From assembly GCA_018806985.1 (NCBI GenBank), contig JADANN010000088.1, positions 1-64,000 of the forward strand: a stretch of 64,000 nt of DNA. The letters run 5' to 3'. Made by a program: the position numbers and the translations under genes. Within the stretch, counting starts at the first letter, position 1. Each line of letters opens with the position of its first letter. Below the pieces are notes generated by a model. The model saw nothing but the letters and a program-made list of their open reading frames with translations. It was not told the origin of the DNA and did not search any database. This DNA comes from Angiostrongylus vasorum. Taxonomy: Eukaryota; Nematoda; Chromadorea; Rhabditida; Metastrongylidae. Below, piece by piece: positions 33,000 through 44,030 of this stretch.

Positions 33000-33900
33000 A
33001 TACGAGTGTAAATCAATGGTAGGCAGTTACACCATCGTCGTTTTGCTGGTGACATTGTTCTTACAACGCCAACCATTAGCCAAGGAAAACGAATGCTTGC
33101 CGTCTTTGATAAAGCTTGTGGGAAGATTGATCTTTGACCAAATCTCACAAAAAACGATGCTCATGAAGAATGGACTGGTTCGGCATGACCCATTCACGCT
33201 CAAGGGGAACGAATATCTCCGAATGCTCCAGTGATATATATCCAGGTCGGGAAATAAATATGATGAACGACTTAGCTTCAGACCTGAGCATGAGGAAACG
33301 ACCGGCATGGGGAGCTTTTAAGAGCATCGAGTATGTAGTAAAGAGGATAAAAAACATTCGACTCCGTGCCCACCTTTTCGACTCAACGGTACTTCCGGCC
33401 CCAACGTAGCTTCAGAAACCTGGTCGCTGCGTAAGGAGGAAGAAAGACCACTCAGCGTTATCGAACGCGCAGTCGAAAGGATCATACTAGGAGTATCCCG
33501 TTTCACAAAAGTAAGGGATGGGATCCGAAGCTCCGACATGCCTCGACGATCAAAAATTAAAGGTGCCGTTCTGTATGCCAAACAGTCAAAGATAACGTGG
33601 GCCACAGACGTAGTGCCTATGAATGACAACCGATAGACATGAGCAGGTAAGTGACTGGATTTCTCGGAATGGCAAGCGTACTGCAAGTAAAACCACCGAC
33701 CGGATGGTCACAGTATTTCAATAAAAGCCTAGAAAAAGATATGATGCTCGACGAGTCTCTAGAGAAAGGAGAACCTACTAGGCTACTCTTGCAAGCAACA
33801 CGGAGAAGTGGAAAATTTACTGGCGCCCGCTAGAGTGACTCGGCGATCAACGGTGCTACAGATGATGCAAGTGATACAGGTGATGATGCTGAGATATTTG
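33000..33900 (+). mobile_element. RTE fragment, RT C-terminal half and tail
   Basis: Plus-strand remnants are TIVVLLVTLFLQRQPLAKEN (a shifted FADD region), YPGREINMMNDLASDLSMRK, AHLFDSTVLPA, then the tail DMMLDESLEKGEPTRLLLQA and GATAxAGGTGATGATGC-type 3' bases. The FADD box falls in a frameshift. 5'-truncated next to copy F. Confidence 0.65.
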
Positions 33901-33985
33901 CAAAACTTCGGAACGTAAGTTTCTATGGTGCGAAACGCGCTATTGCCCTTTCCGAGGGCTAACGCTTCCATCACCACACCATGCG
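33890..33985 (-). repeat. tRNA-like SINE family 1, copy 3
   Basis: Minus strand reads CGCATGGTGTGGTGATGGAA, GCCCTCGGAAAGGGCAATAG and CAAATATCTCAGCATCATC, the family 1 order, joined to the RTE 3' tail. Truncated. Confidence 0.5.
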
Positions 33986-35529
33986 AGTTTGGAAACGCAA
34001 AGTTGACAGAGATATTTATTCGCTTGAGGATTCGACGCCTTCTCTTTCTCAGTTGCTAACACCGTAATCGAGAAGTGAAGGATTTTGGGAAAACAAATTC
34101 CACCGTTATTTACTTTTCAAGGGGCGCGCTGCAACGCACATGGGACTCATCACCGCACCACAAGCTCATCAAGTTACCACACCCCCGGTGTCAACAAGTT
34201 GCTACCAGACTTGTCTGACGGGATAGCAGCACCAACTCAATATGTCATTAGGCCGCCGTGAGTCGTTGTAAAGGCGAGATATGCATTCAATCTCCTTTGA
34301 CGCTGCTTAATGAAGTCGAATGCATGGCTTCAAGGTGCATTCCTCAGAGATTGATCAATGCAGAGAGCTCTATCTTTATCCTCTATCTACTTTTTTTTCT
34401 TTAACAGTATTCTAAAGGTTTTATTTACTTAAACACTGAAAATGTGATGGAGTTTTAACAAGATCCCCCTGCTCCTATCTAAGACTTTCTTTGTCAATTG
34501 AAGGCAAGTGCCTTCCGTCGTCCCCGGAGCCGCATTGAATTACAAACATTTGTGAAATAAAATGCTTACGAACCACTTCACCGCGATCTTTTGCCACTTT
34601 ATCAAGCCAAATTTGTTCAATTGCGAAAAATTTTTATCCTAACAACAAATGATCTACCAGCTGTTGTAAAACTGTTTCATCAACGATGTTGAACGGATCA
34701 CTGAACAAATGATTTCAGGCAATCATAGGGAAATACATACTGAGGTGTGGAAATCCCTTTTATGTATGTAACTTCTGCAGAAATAGAAATTATGAGTGAA
34801 TATCTGTTTTTTTTTGTCAACAGTTCGAAACCTTGTTTTTTCGTGCTAAATGTGAGAATATATCAGGCGATGTAGCGATCTCTATCTAATCTATCTCACT
34901 TATCTTGCGCTCAGATAGGGATGGTCTTGCAACCATGACGACTTAGTGGAAAACTTAGTGCATAACGAGACATAAACAAAGCATTTTCTGCAGATGATGA
35001 CCTCTACACGTCTAAGCTAGAAATAAGTGTTTGTTGTTTTGTTAGAACTATTTATCCAATGCGACTCGAACAACTCGAGATGTTGTTAAGAAATGCCATA
35101 ATTCTTTAGTTGGAAGTCCATGAAATACAGCAGAAGGAGTAGCTTTATAGCCTAACTTGTTCTACTTGTCCAACATTTCACACAACCTTGGGATGCTAGA
35201 AAAGTAGATGTATCATTTTGACTTATTCCGAAAACATTCCCTTCAATATTTGCAGCATTTATTTAGTATCGCACTAACGTTTTCCTTCTATGATGTTTGC
35301 TGTGATTCGAGGCATCTTACTTGATGATTTCCAACTTCTGAAAACGAAAATTTCATCATAATTTCGTTTTTGAGTATCCCGACTGCGGCGTACACAGCTT
35401 CCCTATCTGATTTCAATTCTACCTTAACGCTATTCTCCATTGATAATTGAGACATCAGCAAAACTCCGGACCGCAGCAGGTGTCTGCGATGGGGCCGTAC
35501 GCGCTTTTGTCCTTCTCGGGGAGTAGACA
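33986..35529. other. No gene; contains a family 2 repeat body
   Basis: About 34170-34340 is a minus-orientation family 2 repeat (GACTTGTCTGACGGGATAGC, GCATTCAATCTCC, GATTGATCAATGC). The rest, including an 80-codon minus frame at 35288-35530, is unrecognised. Confidence 0.4.
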
Positions 35530-35720
35530 AGCGAAACGAAGGACCCGCATGGTGTGGTGGTGAACGCTTTACTCTCTGGAAAGGTGATTAGCGCGTTCGT
35601 TCCCCACCTCAGACACCTGCGGTCCGGAGTTCTGCTAATATCTCAGCATCATTGGAGTTGTATATCGCAATATACCCTGCCATTGAAAAAGAGTAGGCAG
35701 TAAATAAAACGGTTATGGCT
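35530..35720 (+). repeat. tRNA-like SINE family 1, copy 4 (near full length)
   Basis: Longest clear copy: GAAGGACCCGCATGGTGTGG, the A-box-like TGGTGTGGTGGTGAACGC, GCGCGTTCGTTCCCCACC (B-box-like), CAGCATCATTGGAGTTG and the AAAGAGTAGGCAGTAAAT tail. About 190 bp. The copy at 55140-55305 is its best match, in reverse. Confidence 0.6.
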
Positions 35721-36454
35721 GTTCTCCATGTTTATCAAGCGTCAAGAACACATTTGCGACATGATCTTCCTAATAATAGAGCTATGTAGTTCGATTTTTT
35801 TTAAACTCTTCAGCATAGGGTTCTACCATAAACAAGGTTTTTCGCTCCCATCTACGTGTATTCAAAACTTTTCTTTTTGGTTCGCCGAACTCACTGACCG
35901 TCATCTCTACTGCACCAGTATTGCTTGAAAAGACGACAATTATACCCGTGGAATTGAAACTTGACAGAATTTTCCCACCAATACGTATGCACCTCTAGTC
36001 CCTGTTGAGCGCCTTTGTAATATCCAATAATTCAACCTTAGAAAACAGCGTCGTCCTATGGAACCATTTTCCTTATGGTGACTTTAAGAAGCCCGCGGAG
36101 CATACACATTTTTGTGCCAACATTCTTATATACGACGGGTCTATTGCATGGACGAGCCTCTTAACTTCAGAGCTGAAAATTGGTCGCCACGCAAGTAGGG
36201 TGGAAGTTAACTTAGCCTTATTAAGAATGCTATGAACATTCCAAATCACAGAAATCCGTGAGGAAAATCCGGAGATGGAACACATCTCAACAGTCGAAAA
36301 TCAGGTACGCTGTTTAGACGCAGGAATGTCAGAAATTAGCTATGCCATACAACCTAATGGTTCTGAACGGAGACCAATGCACAGTAACCGTCAGAAATTG
36401 AATTTCTCGAGATTTCATAAGTAGAGAGAACTCTAACCTAGTCAGCAGCTAAAG
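35721..36454. other. No recognisable gene
   Basis: Open frames at 35728-35928 and 36005-36235 (plus) and 36073-36285 (minus) show no motif I know. Unsupported as genes. Confidence 0.3.
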
Positions 36455-36600
36455 CAAGGGACTCCGTTGGTGTGGTTGACATCACGCGAACCCTCGTTCA
36501 GTGCAATATCGCCTCCACGGCCCATTCAAGGTTCCGAGTTTTGCTCATACCTTAGCATCTTTGTGGTTGCATTTCAGTCTGTGATATTTATCCTTATGCT
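36455..36600 (+). repeat. tRNA-like SINE family 1, copy 5 (diverged)
   Basis: GGGACTCCGTTGGTGTGGTT, ATCACGCGAACCC and GTTCCGAGTTTTGCTCATAC follow the family order but with more changes than other copies. Confidence 0.4.
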
Positions 36601-37754
36601 TTTTTCAGTTCTATATGACCTTTTCTGAAAGCTTTTTACGAAGAAAAGAAACGGGCGAAAAGGAATCACTTATTGCCGCTTTTTATTCTTTTTTGTGTTC
36701 TCTCACTGCTCACGAACAAGATAGTCGTTTTTTCAAGAAGTTCTACAACACGAACCTTATTGTAAATGGCGATCTCACCAAATGTTAAGAACACTTCTTT
36801 ATCACAAAATATCGCGTACAGATTTGACTGTGAGCGCGAGCTTTAGGCACTTTGCTTGGTGGCCATAACTAGAGAGAGAAAGCAGGTGATGGGAGAGCAA
36901 ATCTCCACAGGAAGCACAGCTTAATCGTTGGCAACGAGGTGCCTGGTAGCAAGCGTCCAGGAATTTGGCTGCATGAGTTAGCTGCTGACGGTACAATAAC
37001 GCACTGAAGTGAAAGCCGATAAAGACTAGTTTTTTCTTAACAATGACTAAGGTAAGAAAGATAGTCATACAAAGACCAAGTGAATTTCTAGTTAAAGACT
37101 GTCATAGGTGTGCAGTGCTGAGCAATTAGATGGCAGTCTCTATGGCTTCCTAAGTGTGTTTGGCATGTTCTTCACCATGTTTCTTATGGTGCGATTCAAC
37201 AACAATCGACTCAATACTCCACGTATTCTCGCTTGCGAATAGTAATGGTTTTGGAGCTTTATTGATGCCACAACGAACTCATGCATAAATCTGAAATCAA
37301 GCAACGTTTATTGGCATTGATTATAACTAAGGCAGCATCCTCGATTGCATCATCGCCTGATTCGACCGCCACTATGCGTGGAAAGCGATAGCGAAAGGTG
37401 ACTAGTAAAAATTCCATTTCTTAAGAATCTACTGCCTTCATCGTTCTCTCTGGATTCAATTTGGGATTTACGTAAACCGTATGGCATCTTTTGTCTAACC
37501 TACTCCTCAGTTGATGTTCGCCAAGAGTGTCGTTTGAAAGGAAAAGAAGGACTTTGGAAGGTTTGCAACACAAAGCTATTTCCAACATGGTCGTGCGAAC
37601 TGCTTCACTTGTGTCTGGGAATCACCTCGTAGTTCAGACGACGCAACATTAATTGAGATGCAGCAATAAACGGACTGAAATTGTCTATCAGAATATTGAC
37701 AGAAGATGTTAATATAAGATTGACGTCTTCAACTTTCTAAAGCGTAATTTTGTA
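36601..37754. other. No recognisable gene
   Basis: Mixed sequence with a minus frame at 36802-37068 (88 codons) that I cannot assign. Nothing else supportable. Confidence 0.3.
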
Positions 37755-37915
37755 GAATGACAAAGCTTTTTTGGGGCAGACTTTGGCCAGGTTGTCCTCG
37801 GGATTCCAGGAAACCACAATGGCTTAGCCAGCAAATCTCTGAATGATGGTGATTATGCTGGGACCCGCAAACTAGTGAGGACGGGCCGTTCAAGTATCAA
37901 GTATCAAGACAAAGC
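37755..37915 (-). repeat. Dispersed repeat (family 6), copy 2
   Basis: Reverse complement of about 13895-14010, sharing CTTGATACTTGATACTTGAA and GGAATCCCGAGGACAACCTG-like blocks. Confidence 0.45.
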
Positions 37916-37939
37916 TTTTAAACAGGTGGTTTTTTGACG

Positions 37940-38140
37940 GGGTCCATTGCTCGAAGTACTTAATTAGCTGAGGACAAGATCTCGTTTTTTCAGCAATTCT
38001 GAGGTTGCTGTACAGCACACATTTGCTTCCGTAAAAAAAGAACACAAACCACACAATTTCTGTCGGAAGCTTCGTAGTTAACGGAAGCTGACCTTTCGGC
38101 AGAATCCCTTCTTCAGGGCCTGGAAGGGTACACTGATACA
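37940..38140 (-). mobile_element. PLE 3' region fragment (minus)
   Basis: Contains the GCTGTACAGCACACATTTG-type terminus and the hammerhead-like motif at 38085-38121 followed by GGAAGGGTACACTGATACAC, all as in the 3' region at 39480-39600. No coding sequence. Confidence 0.5.
38085..38121 (-). ncRNA. Hammerhead-like motif
   Basis: Minus strand: AGGCC, CUGAAGA, GGGAUUCUGCC stem II region, GAAAG, GUC, AGCUU. Core boxes present; stem I weakened at its inner pair. Confidence 0.4.
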
Positions 38141-38199
38141 CAATTTGCTAGGTCATTTTTTTAATGTGTAGCACCAACAAAAAAAATTAAAATTCAAAG

Positions 38200-38640
38200 A
38201 ATAACTATCCTAGAACTGATCCCTGGCATGGGTGGTGCAGCTATGAACCATATGCCGCTCCACGCGGCTGTTCCCTCGAGGTGGAAAACAGGTAAAAGCG
38301 GTGTGTTTTTCGAGAAGCTGTCGACCGCATAGTTATCGCTCAGATTTCTCCTTCTTTTTTGTGGCATTGAAGTGTCTGACCTTGTAAATTACGTATCAGC
38401 GTGCCCGTCCAGGATCTGAAGAAGGCGATACTGCTCAAACGTCATCCACCGTTGTAGTGTAAGTGTTCTTTTCTGTACTGAAATAAACGTGTACTATATG
38501 ACAACCTTCCTGTGGCTGAGAAAGAAAATGAACATTTACAATCCGTTGCAGAGGTTAATGGAAAATCTCCAAATTTCAGACGTGTTGTTAACAATTTCTT
38601 TTTATAGTCGTCGTTCTTTCCGTGTCTGGCACCTTTGTTG
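38200..38640 (+). mobile_element. PLE 3' region fragment (plus)
   Basis: Aligns with the 3' regions at 18640-18860 and 53985-54180 (CGAGAAGCTGT, GAAGTGTCTGACCTTGTAAA). It includes the motif at 38411-38449, an AATAAA and a GCAGAGGTTAATGGAAAATC block shared with 54440-54480. No RT or endonuclease. It lies opposite the minus fragment just before it. Confidence 0.55.
38411..38449 (+). ncRNA. Hammerhead-like motif with compensatory stem I
   Basis: AGGAU pairs with AUCCA (U-A, A-U, G-C, G-C), where most copies have GGCU/AGCU or GGCU/AGCC. The core CUGAAGA is intact and GAAA has decayed to CAAA. The paired change in stem I supports an RNA structure. Confidence 0.5.
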
Positions 38641-38699
38641 GAGGCGTACCACTTATAGCGTAGATAAGTAGCACGTGTATGTATATGTACCCCTTGTCA

Positions 38700-38900
38700 C
38701 CTTAAAAAAGCGCATCCGGGACAGTGGACGAAATCATCTGCAATGGCAAGGCATTCCTTCCTGCGATTCATTTTTTGGAGCTTTGTAATTCATTCAAAAT
38801 GCATCGAGAGTTATAGGCCTAAAAGTTTCAGACTACCGTGGCAGTGGTAACTTGCACTTGAAAAATTTTTTTTGTTTTCAGAAGACTGAGTACTTTGCGT
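38700..38900 (-). mobile_element. PLE 3' coding-end fragment
   Basis: AGGCATTCCTTCCTGCGATT, AATTCATTCAAAATGCATCGA and GTAACTTGCACTTGAAAA align with the C-terminal/3' part of the PLE at 19200-19340. Short and inactive. Confidence 0.5.
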
Positions 38901-39359
38901 GCTCTTTTAAAAACAACCTTGAGTCTTTGAATCGCTGAGCCATTAATGTCCGTTTCTCTTTCGTCTTGTCTTCTTGTCATGCTTCTTCTCTTCCCTCTTG
39001 TCGTTCTTCTTTTTTTCCTTCTTCTTTTACTCCAGCACCTCTCATGCCTTAAAGTGTTAGAAATTTTCTCAAATTATTATAAATGTCTTTCGCTACATTT
39101 TCCCTCTTCGTAAGTGCTCACTCAACCAATCGCCATCTCCAACATGTATCGTCAACTCTCTTGAGGAAGCGTTTTGTGCTTTAATGTGGGCATAGGTGAT
39201 AAAAATTCTCCTCAAAAAAAGTACAAAAAAGAGGCCAACCATAGCTTCAAGGTTTCACGACTCTCTATGAAAAACACGTAGATCTTCAGAAAGAATTAGA
39301 GATATTTAAATAATCGCTGCCGACCTCTTCTCCACTCTCAGTGGTTGTTCAGAACTCGT
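38901..39359. other. No recognisable gene; pyrimidine-rich tract
   Basis: A CTT/TTC-rich tract lies at about 38950-39045. Nothing coding. Confidence 0.35.
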
Positions 39360-40323
39360 TCGATCTCCTACTTAATAAATAGAAGACTTTTAACAGTTCC
39401 CAAGATCGACTTTTTTATTAACCTAGGTACTGGATTGTAAACCTGTCGTTCTTTCCTTTTCCAGAAAATCGCGAAGTTGTTATTCAGCACACATTTAATT
39501 CTCATACAACACAACGGCAGCCCGACGTTTCGGCAGTATCGCCTTCTACACAGACTGGAACGGTACACAAATACGCAGCTTACTAGGTCAAACGCTTCAA
39601 CAGCAGAAACAGAATGATGAAAATTTGAGCAATAATTACACGATCACTGGCTTCTCGAAAAACCCACTGTTTCTTACGTGCCTTGTTCCACCGAGAAAGA
39701 ACAGCCGCTTGGAGTCGCATATGGCTGTTGATTGCACCACCGCAACTCAAAAATCAATTGTGCGATACAGGGCCAGATCACGTGTTGTCTCAGAGCATTC
39801 TTCTCTGCTATTCGTTCTCGGATTCTTGGCATTTATCTAAGAAGCCTCGAAAAGTTTGCGCGTTGGAGTTTTAGTCTCCTTTGCAAGGACAGGGAGTTTC
39901 ACCCCAAAATCGTTTCCGCTATGCTTTTGTATCCTATGCGTCCCTAGTGGCATGCCTCGTTTCGTATTTCGTTTGCCATCTAAGTGTTCTCTTATGCGGA
40001 TATATAAAGGTCTGTCTGCTTCGCAAATATATTCGTCTGCGCAAGTACTACAAAAGTTCAGGTATATCGTACCTGAACTCATGCAGTCACCGTCCCTGCC
40101 GTAAGGGCAAATTAGGCAACTTGTTGTTTCACATAGACGGTCATATAGGCGGTTACGAACAAGTTTACGGCGAAGAGCATCCGGTGGTATTTCAATTATC
40201 GCTACCGATTCCTCTAGATCTGTCCCGCTTAAGCATCGCTTTATTGCTGCACTTATATCGTCGTTAATAGAGGGAGGATAAACAGGAATGCCCTTTATCC
40301 GTTTCCCGTACTCACTGTACAGA

Positions 40324-40325
<2 letters not shown>
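39360..40325 (-). mobile_element. PLE fragment: endonuclease plus 3' region
   Basis: Minus frame 39837-40388 is unbroken from the (TA)n run to the end of the endonuclease. It reads DLEESVAIIEIPPDALRRKL, CLICPYGRDGDCMSSGTIYL, then YICEADRPLYIRIREHLDGK, so the YIGETGR motif is altered to YICEADR. The 3' region continues to about 39360 with the motif at 39517-39565 and the TTAACCTAGGTACTGGATTG block. The RT is absent. Confidence 0.7.
39517..39565 (-). ncRNA. Hammerhead-like motif, degraded
   Basis: Minus strand: CAGUCU, GUGUAGA in place of CUGANGA, GGCGAUACUGCC stem II, GAAAC, GUC, GGGCUG. Only the second half of the core is intact. Confidence 0.3.
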
Positions 40326-40326
<1 letters not shown>

Positions 40327-40372
<46 letters not shown>

Positions 40373-40380
40373 GTATATAT
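40327..40380. repeat. (TA)n microsatellite
   Basis: Pure TA run of about 48 bases, at the same boundary as the run at 16306-16352 in the inverted duplicate. Confidence 0.9.
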
Positions 40381-40890
40381 TCATTCACTTCTGTGATTTC
40401 TTAGGGAGTTCACTGTATGACTAATAGCTCAAAGACGAATCAACCTCGAATGATTTATCTTGCTTTGCGCTTCAGTGCACTAATGGACAATACTTTCCAT
40501 AAAAGTTGTCTTACACAGTGCAGCACCTGCACGTGACATGCGGATGACTCGTGCGGAAGTTTGGGAGATATTCGACTCGTCGTTGTACGAATGGATTTAA
40601 GCCACGTAGAGTTGCAAGGAAGCGTTCCTGTAAGTGCGTGCGTGAGTAAGGTCTGCATGACAAATCATCTGCTAATTCGTCGACTATGGCGGGACCTTAT
40701 TAATAAATACCAATGAACTAGTAGAAACTGCAGCGAATCATCTCCTTTTACTTGCAGACGAGAAAGCTTATATCGAACCAAATTGCTTCATTTAAAGCCA
40801 AGCACCACTCTTCCGTCTCATTTATCGACTTTCCACTTCAACACTGATTTATTCGCTTTCGCTTCAAAGTAATTGCATAGCTTCGTAGAC
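40381..40890 (-). repeat. Inverted duplicate of 15780-16305
   Basis: Reverse-complement match to 15780-16305 (GGGAGATATTCGACTCGTCG, GACAATACTTTCCATAAAAG). No gene. Confidence 0.55.
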
Positions 40891-41519
40891 GATCACTTCA
40901 TCCGAATGATAATTTTACCCTTCTCACCGTTCTTTTTTTACATAGAGAGTGTTTGAGATCGATTACTAGCGAAATACAGCACTCTGAGCAATACTTACGA
41001 GCAGTCCTTCGCTTGAAAAGATTCTACACGACACTCCTACGAAGATCCACAACGCGAAAACAAACGACTTGCACAAATGGTCCTTAACGCGATCCAGTCT
41101 TCCGAACTCAGCAGGCTTGTCATCACAGCGCAGTCGAAAAAATTGGTACCGGACTTGTTTTTGGTAACGCAACATAATGCATCCACAGGTCATTTGGAGT
41201 CATTTTATTAGCCCGGATACACATTTAGTAGCACAACGCTTGATGAAGCGATAATTTTAATGCCTCATAATTTCGACCGTTGCAAGACCAAAAGGCTTGA
41301 CCTCTTTCGGACGTCTTCGAGGCCTTTTCAATTTTCAAATCTCTTCACCGCCTAGGAGTTTTGTGTTTCATTTTTTCAACCACTTGCTACCACGCTTCTG
41401 TCATTTTGTGAACATCTTTAAATTTCATCATCTCAGTACTTAGTAAACTTGTAATAAACTTAGCTTTTCTCTCGATGCGTAACGAAATTGTTTATTGATC
41501 ACTTATTTGTCGGAGAAAC
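40891..41519. other. No recognisable gene
   Basis: Nothing supportable apart from a possible family H remnant near 41500-41570 (TATTTGTCGGAGAAACTCAACG). Confidence 0.3.
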
Positions 41520-43735
41520 TCAACGTTTTTACAGATGCCGCCTTCCTTCGAAATCTGGAAAAGTTCCACTGACTGCAATCTAGTCATCGAAATACCTTTC
41601 ATAACTTAAATAGGAAAAGAGGATACGCTTAGGTTTCAATTGCACTGAGAGCACCACAGCTTCTTCACGCGCTCACCACTTTCTTTTAGCCTTCCATTTA
41701 GAAATCCACGTGCAGAACGACCGCACAGAATTTATAAGATGCAATAATGAACCCCTCGTTAAAATAATGGTCTGAGATATCGTGTGCGATCTCGAGGCAT
41801 CCCTCTCTTTTGTTCCTTTTACAAACTCCTTGTGATACAAGCCTGGAGGATAACACGCGCCGAATTCCAGATTCCTGTGCGAGGATGGTGATTTCTATTT
41901 CGGAAGCTTTCACCCTATGTGCTTAAAAGAAATCAAATTTGGGTTCGTAACGTTAATTTAGGAAACAATTTTACCTTTCTGCTAGAACCGGAGTAGCTTT
42001 TGCCTCGTACCTATGGGAAATCCTTACTTTAAGACTAAATTTACGCAATTCCTTCCTTTCCTATTCTTCTGTGCACGCATTTTCGGCTGTTCTTTACATG
42101 TTCTTGATGAGTGCTTTTTTTCAAGTATGATGGATGAAGGTAAGCATAGTGAACTAGTATATTTTTTCCTGCTTGGCCTACGATACCATTTTGTTAAACA
42201 GCCGCCTTTTGAGAACTTTATTTGGTTGTCAAAGATTTCAAGCTTGTTTTCGGTTGGTTTTCCCTTGAAAATTTTATATACACTGACCGTCAATTTAGCA
42301 ACTCAAAGTTCATGTCCATCCGTTCTTGTGTGTAATAGACAATGAAGCAGTCGTCTATGTAGCCACAGTAGCGTAGGGGACGGCGATCGAGAACTGGTGT
42401 TTCCACATTGGACTTGAAAGCGATGACAATGATTGATGCTAGTTGCTGTCCTCCGGTTAACCCTCTGATTTGTGCAAAATATTTTTCGGACCACCTAAAG
42501 GTTGAACAACGAAAGACACTGTTTTAAGAGAGTCAGTTGAGCAATCGAGAACCCGTGCATTTTTAATTTTCTTTTCATGGTCAATGAACAGCTCGAGAAT
42601 GCCTTGCACTGCAGTGTCATTCGACACGTTGTAAAGTAACATCGAATTACTCCATTACATGCGTGCTGTTTGAAATACACGCACTGTAGGTGCTCCCTGT
42701 CTATTTTGAAGACATTCTGCTTTCAGTATGATTCCTGTCCTCTCAACAATTCTCCCCTTATATGTGGTCTAGCCAATATCCAAGAACACAATCAGAATGC
42801 TGTGGCAAGCATGCCACCAAATAATCCAACCACATGGAAACCAGCCCAGAAGTAAGCTTAAGCTATGTGCCATAAAACTATCCCCTTTTTAACTGCTACT
42901 ACCTCAGCTCCATTGAGAGAAGCGGTGTTGGTGTATATGGCTTCGCTTGTCATGAGGGCTATGAAACCAACATGAATTTAAAGAAGCTTGTAAGTCTCAG
43001 GAGTTTTCAAGATAAAAATACACATGTAAAACTGAAAAAAGCGACCACCTAAAGAAATCTTGGCATGAACAATCCATATAACTACCTACATTCTTATGAA
43101 CAGCTTCTGCTGAGCTTTTTGCGAGGTTGGTACAACTTACCGTTGTTGTTATTGCTGCTGTTGCTCCATGGCAGACGTTTCGGCTGCTTCGTCTTTCTCA
43201 GAGCATGGACGTATTTTATGTAACAGTAGGGGTGTAATTCAGTTAAATAGATGCAGTACTAGCAAAGATCTACCATATGAGTGAACAGTATTTTGTTTAA
43301 AAACTACTCAAGGCGAAGTGCGTGTGGACCACTTTTGTTGTACACTTAGCATGATGAATGGGACACAAACAGGTCAAAAAATCAATTCGAAAAAAACGCG
43401 CCAGGTCACTATGACGGAGGGATGGACGTCTTTCTCGTTTACCTTCCAATTTTTGAAATTTGTCCGTAACGACTCAAGAATCATGCGCATCGACATTTTT
43501 ATTTCCGGTGCTAGGATCCGGACAGGCAGTTCAAAATCATCACCATTGTGCTTTTTGCCCTATGTGTACCTATATGAGTGCTTTGAGGAAATTTAACTTT
43601 TTCCATCCAGGTGTTCTTTCATGCGGACACAAAGTGGTCAGCCCGTTTTCCCCAATGTATTCTTCACAGCATGCCTTGTATGAGACTAAGTAATTGCACC
43701 TGAACTCATGCACTCACGGTCCCTCTCGTTAGAAC
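41520..43735 (-). mobile_element. PLE composite, inverted copy of 8690-10850
   Basis: The whole stretch is a reverse-complement match to 8690-10850. It starts with 3' non-coding sequence (41520-41900). Next come PLE RT remnants (42000-42660: GGCLTKWYRRPSRKKY, NARVLDCS; stops throughout), then non-coding sequence. Last is an endonuclease fragment at 43390-43735 with the motif at 43169-43207 in its 3' region. The two copies are 32 kb apart. Inactive. Confidence 0.65.
43169..43207 (-). ncRNA. Hammerhead-like motif
   Basis: Minus strand: AUGCU, CUGAGAA, GACGAAGCAGCC stem II region, GAAAC, GUC, UGCC. The first core box has one change. Inverted partner of 9174-9214. Confidence 0.35.
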
Positions 43736-44030
43736 CTACCACCTATATCACCTGTAGTCCCTTAGGTCGTCGAGTGACTCGAGCAGGCGTTAGTAAATCT
43801 TCCATTTTTCCCTGTCGCGTGCAAGAGCAGCCCAGTGGGTTCTGCTCGCTCTAGGAACTCGTCGAGCATCATATCTTTCTTGTAGGCTCTTCGCGAAGAA
43901 CTCTGACCATCGGGTCGATGGTCGTCCTGCAGCACGCTTCACATCCTGAGGAATCCAATCACTTACGGCTCTTGTTCACCGGCTGTCATTCATGCGCATT
44001 ACGGGTCTGAGTTCAAAGCCCTTAATAACT
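43735..44030 (-). mobile_element. RTE 3' coding tail fused to PLE fragment
   Basis: On the minus strand the C-terminal RTE tail is readable: RMNDSR, AVSDWIPQDVKRAAGRPSTR, then KSLQERYDARR, SRTHWAALARDREKW. Its 3' end joins the PLE endonuclease through GGTTCTAACGAGAGGG, the same junction as at 8650. Confidence 0.65.
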
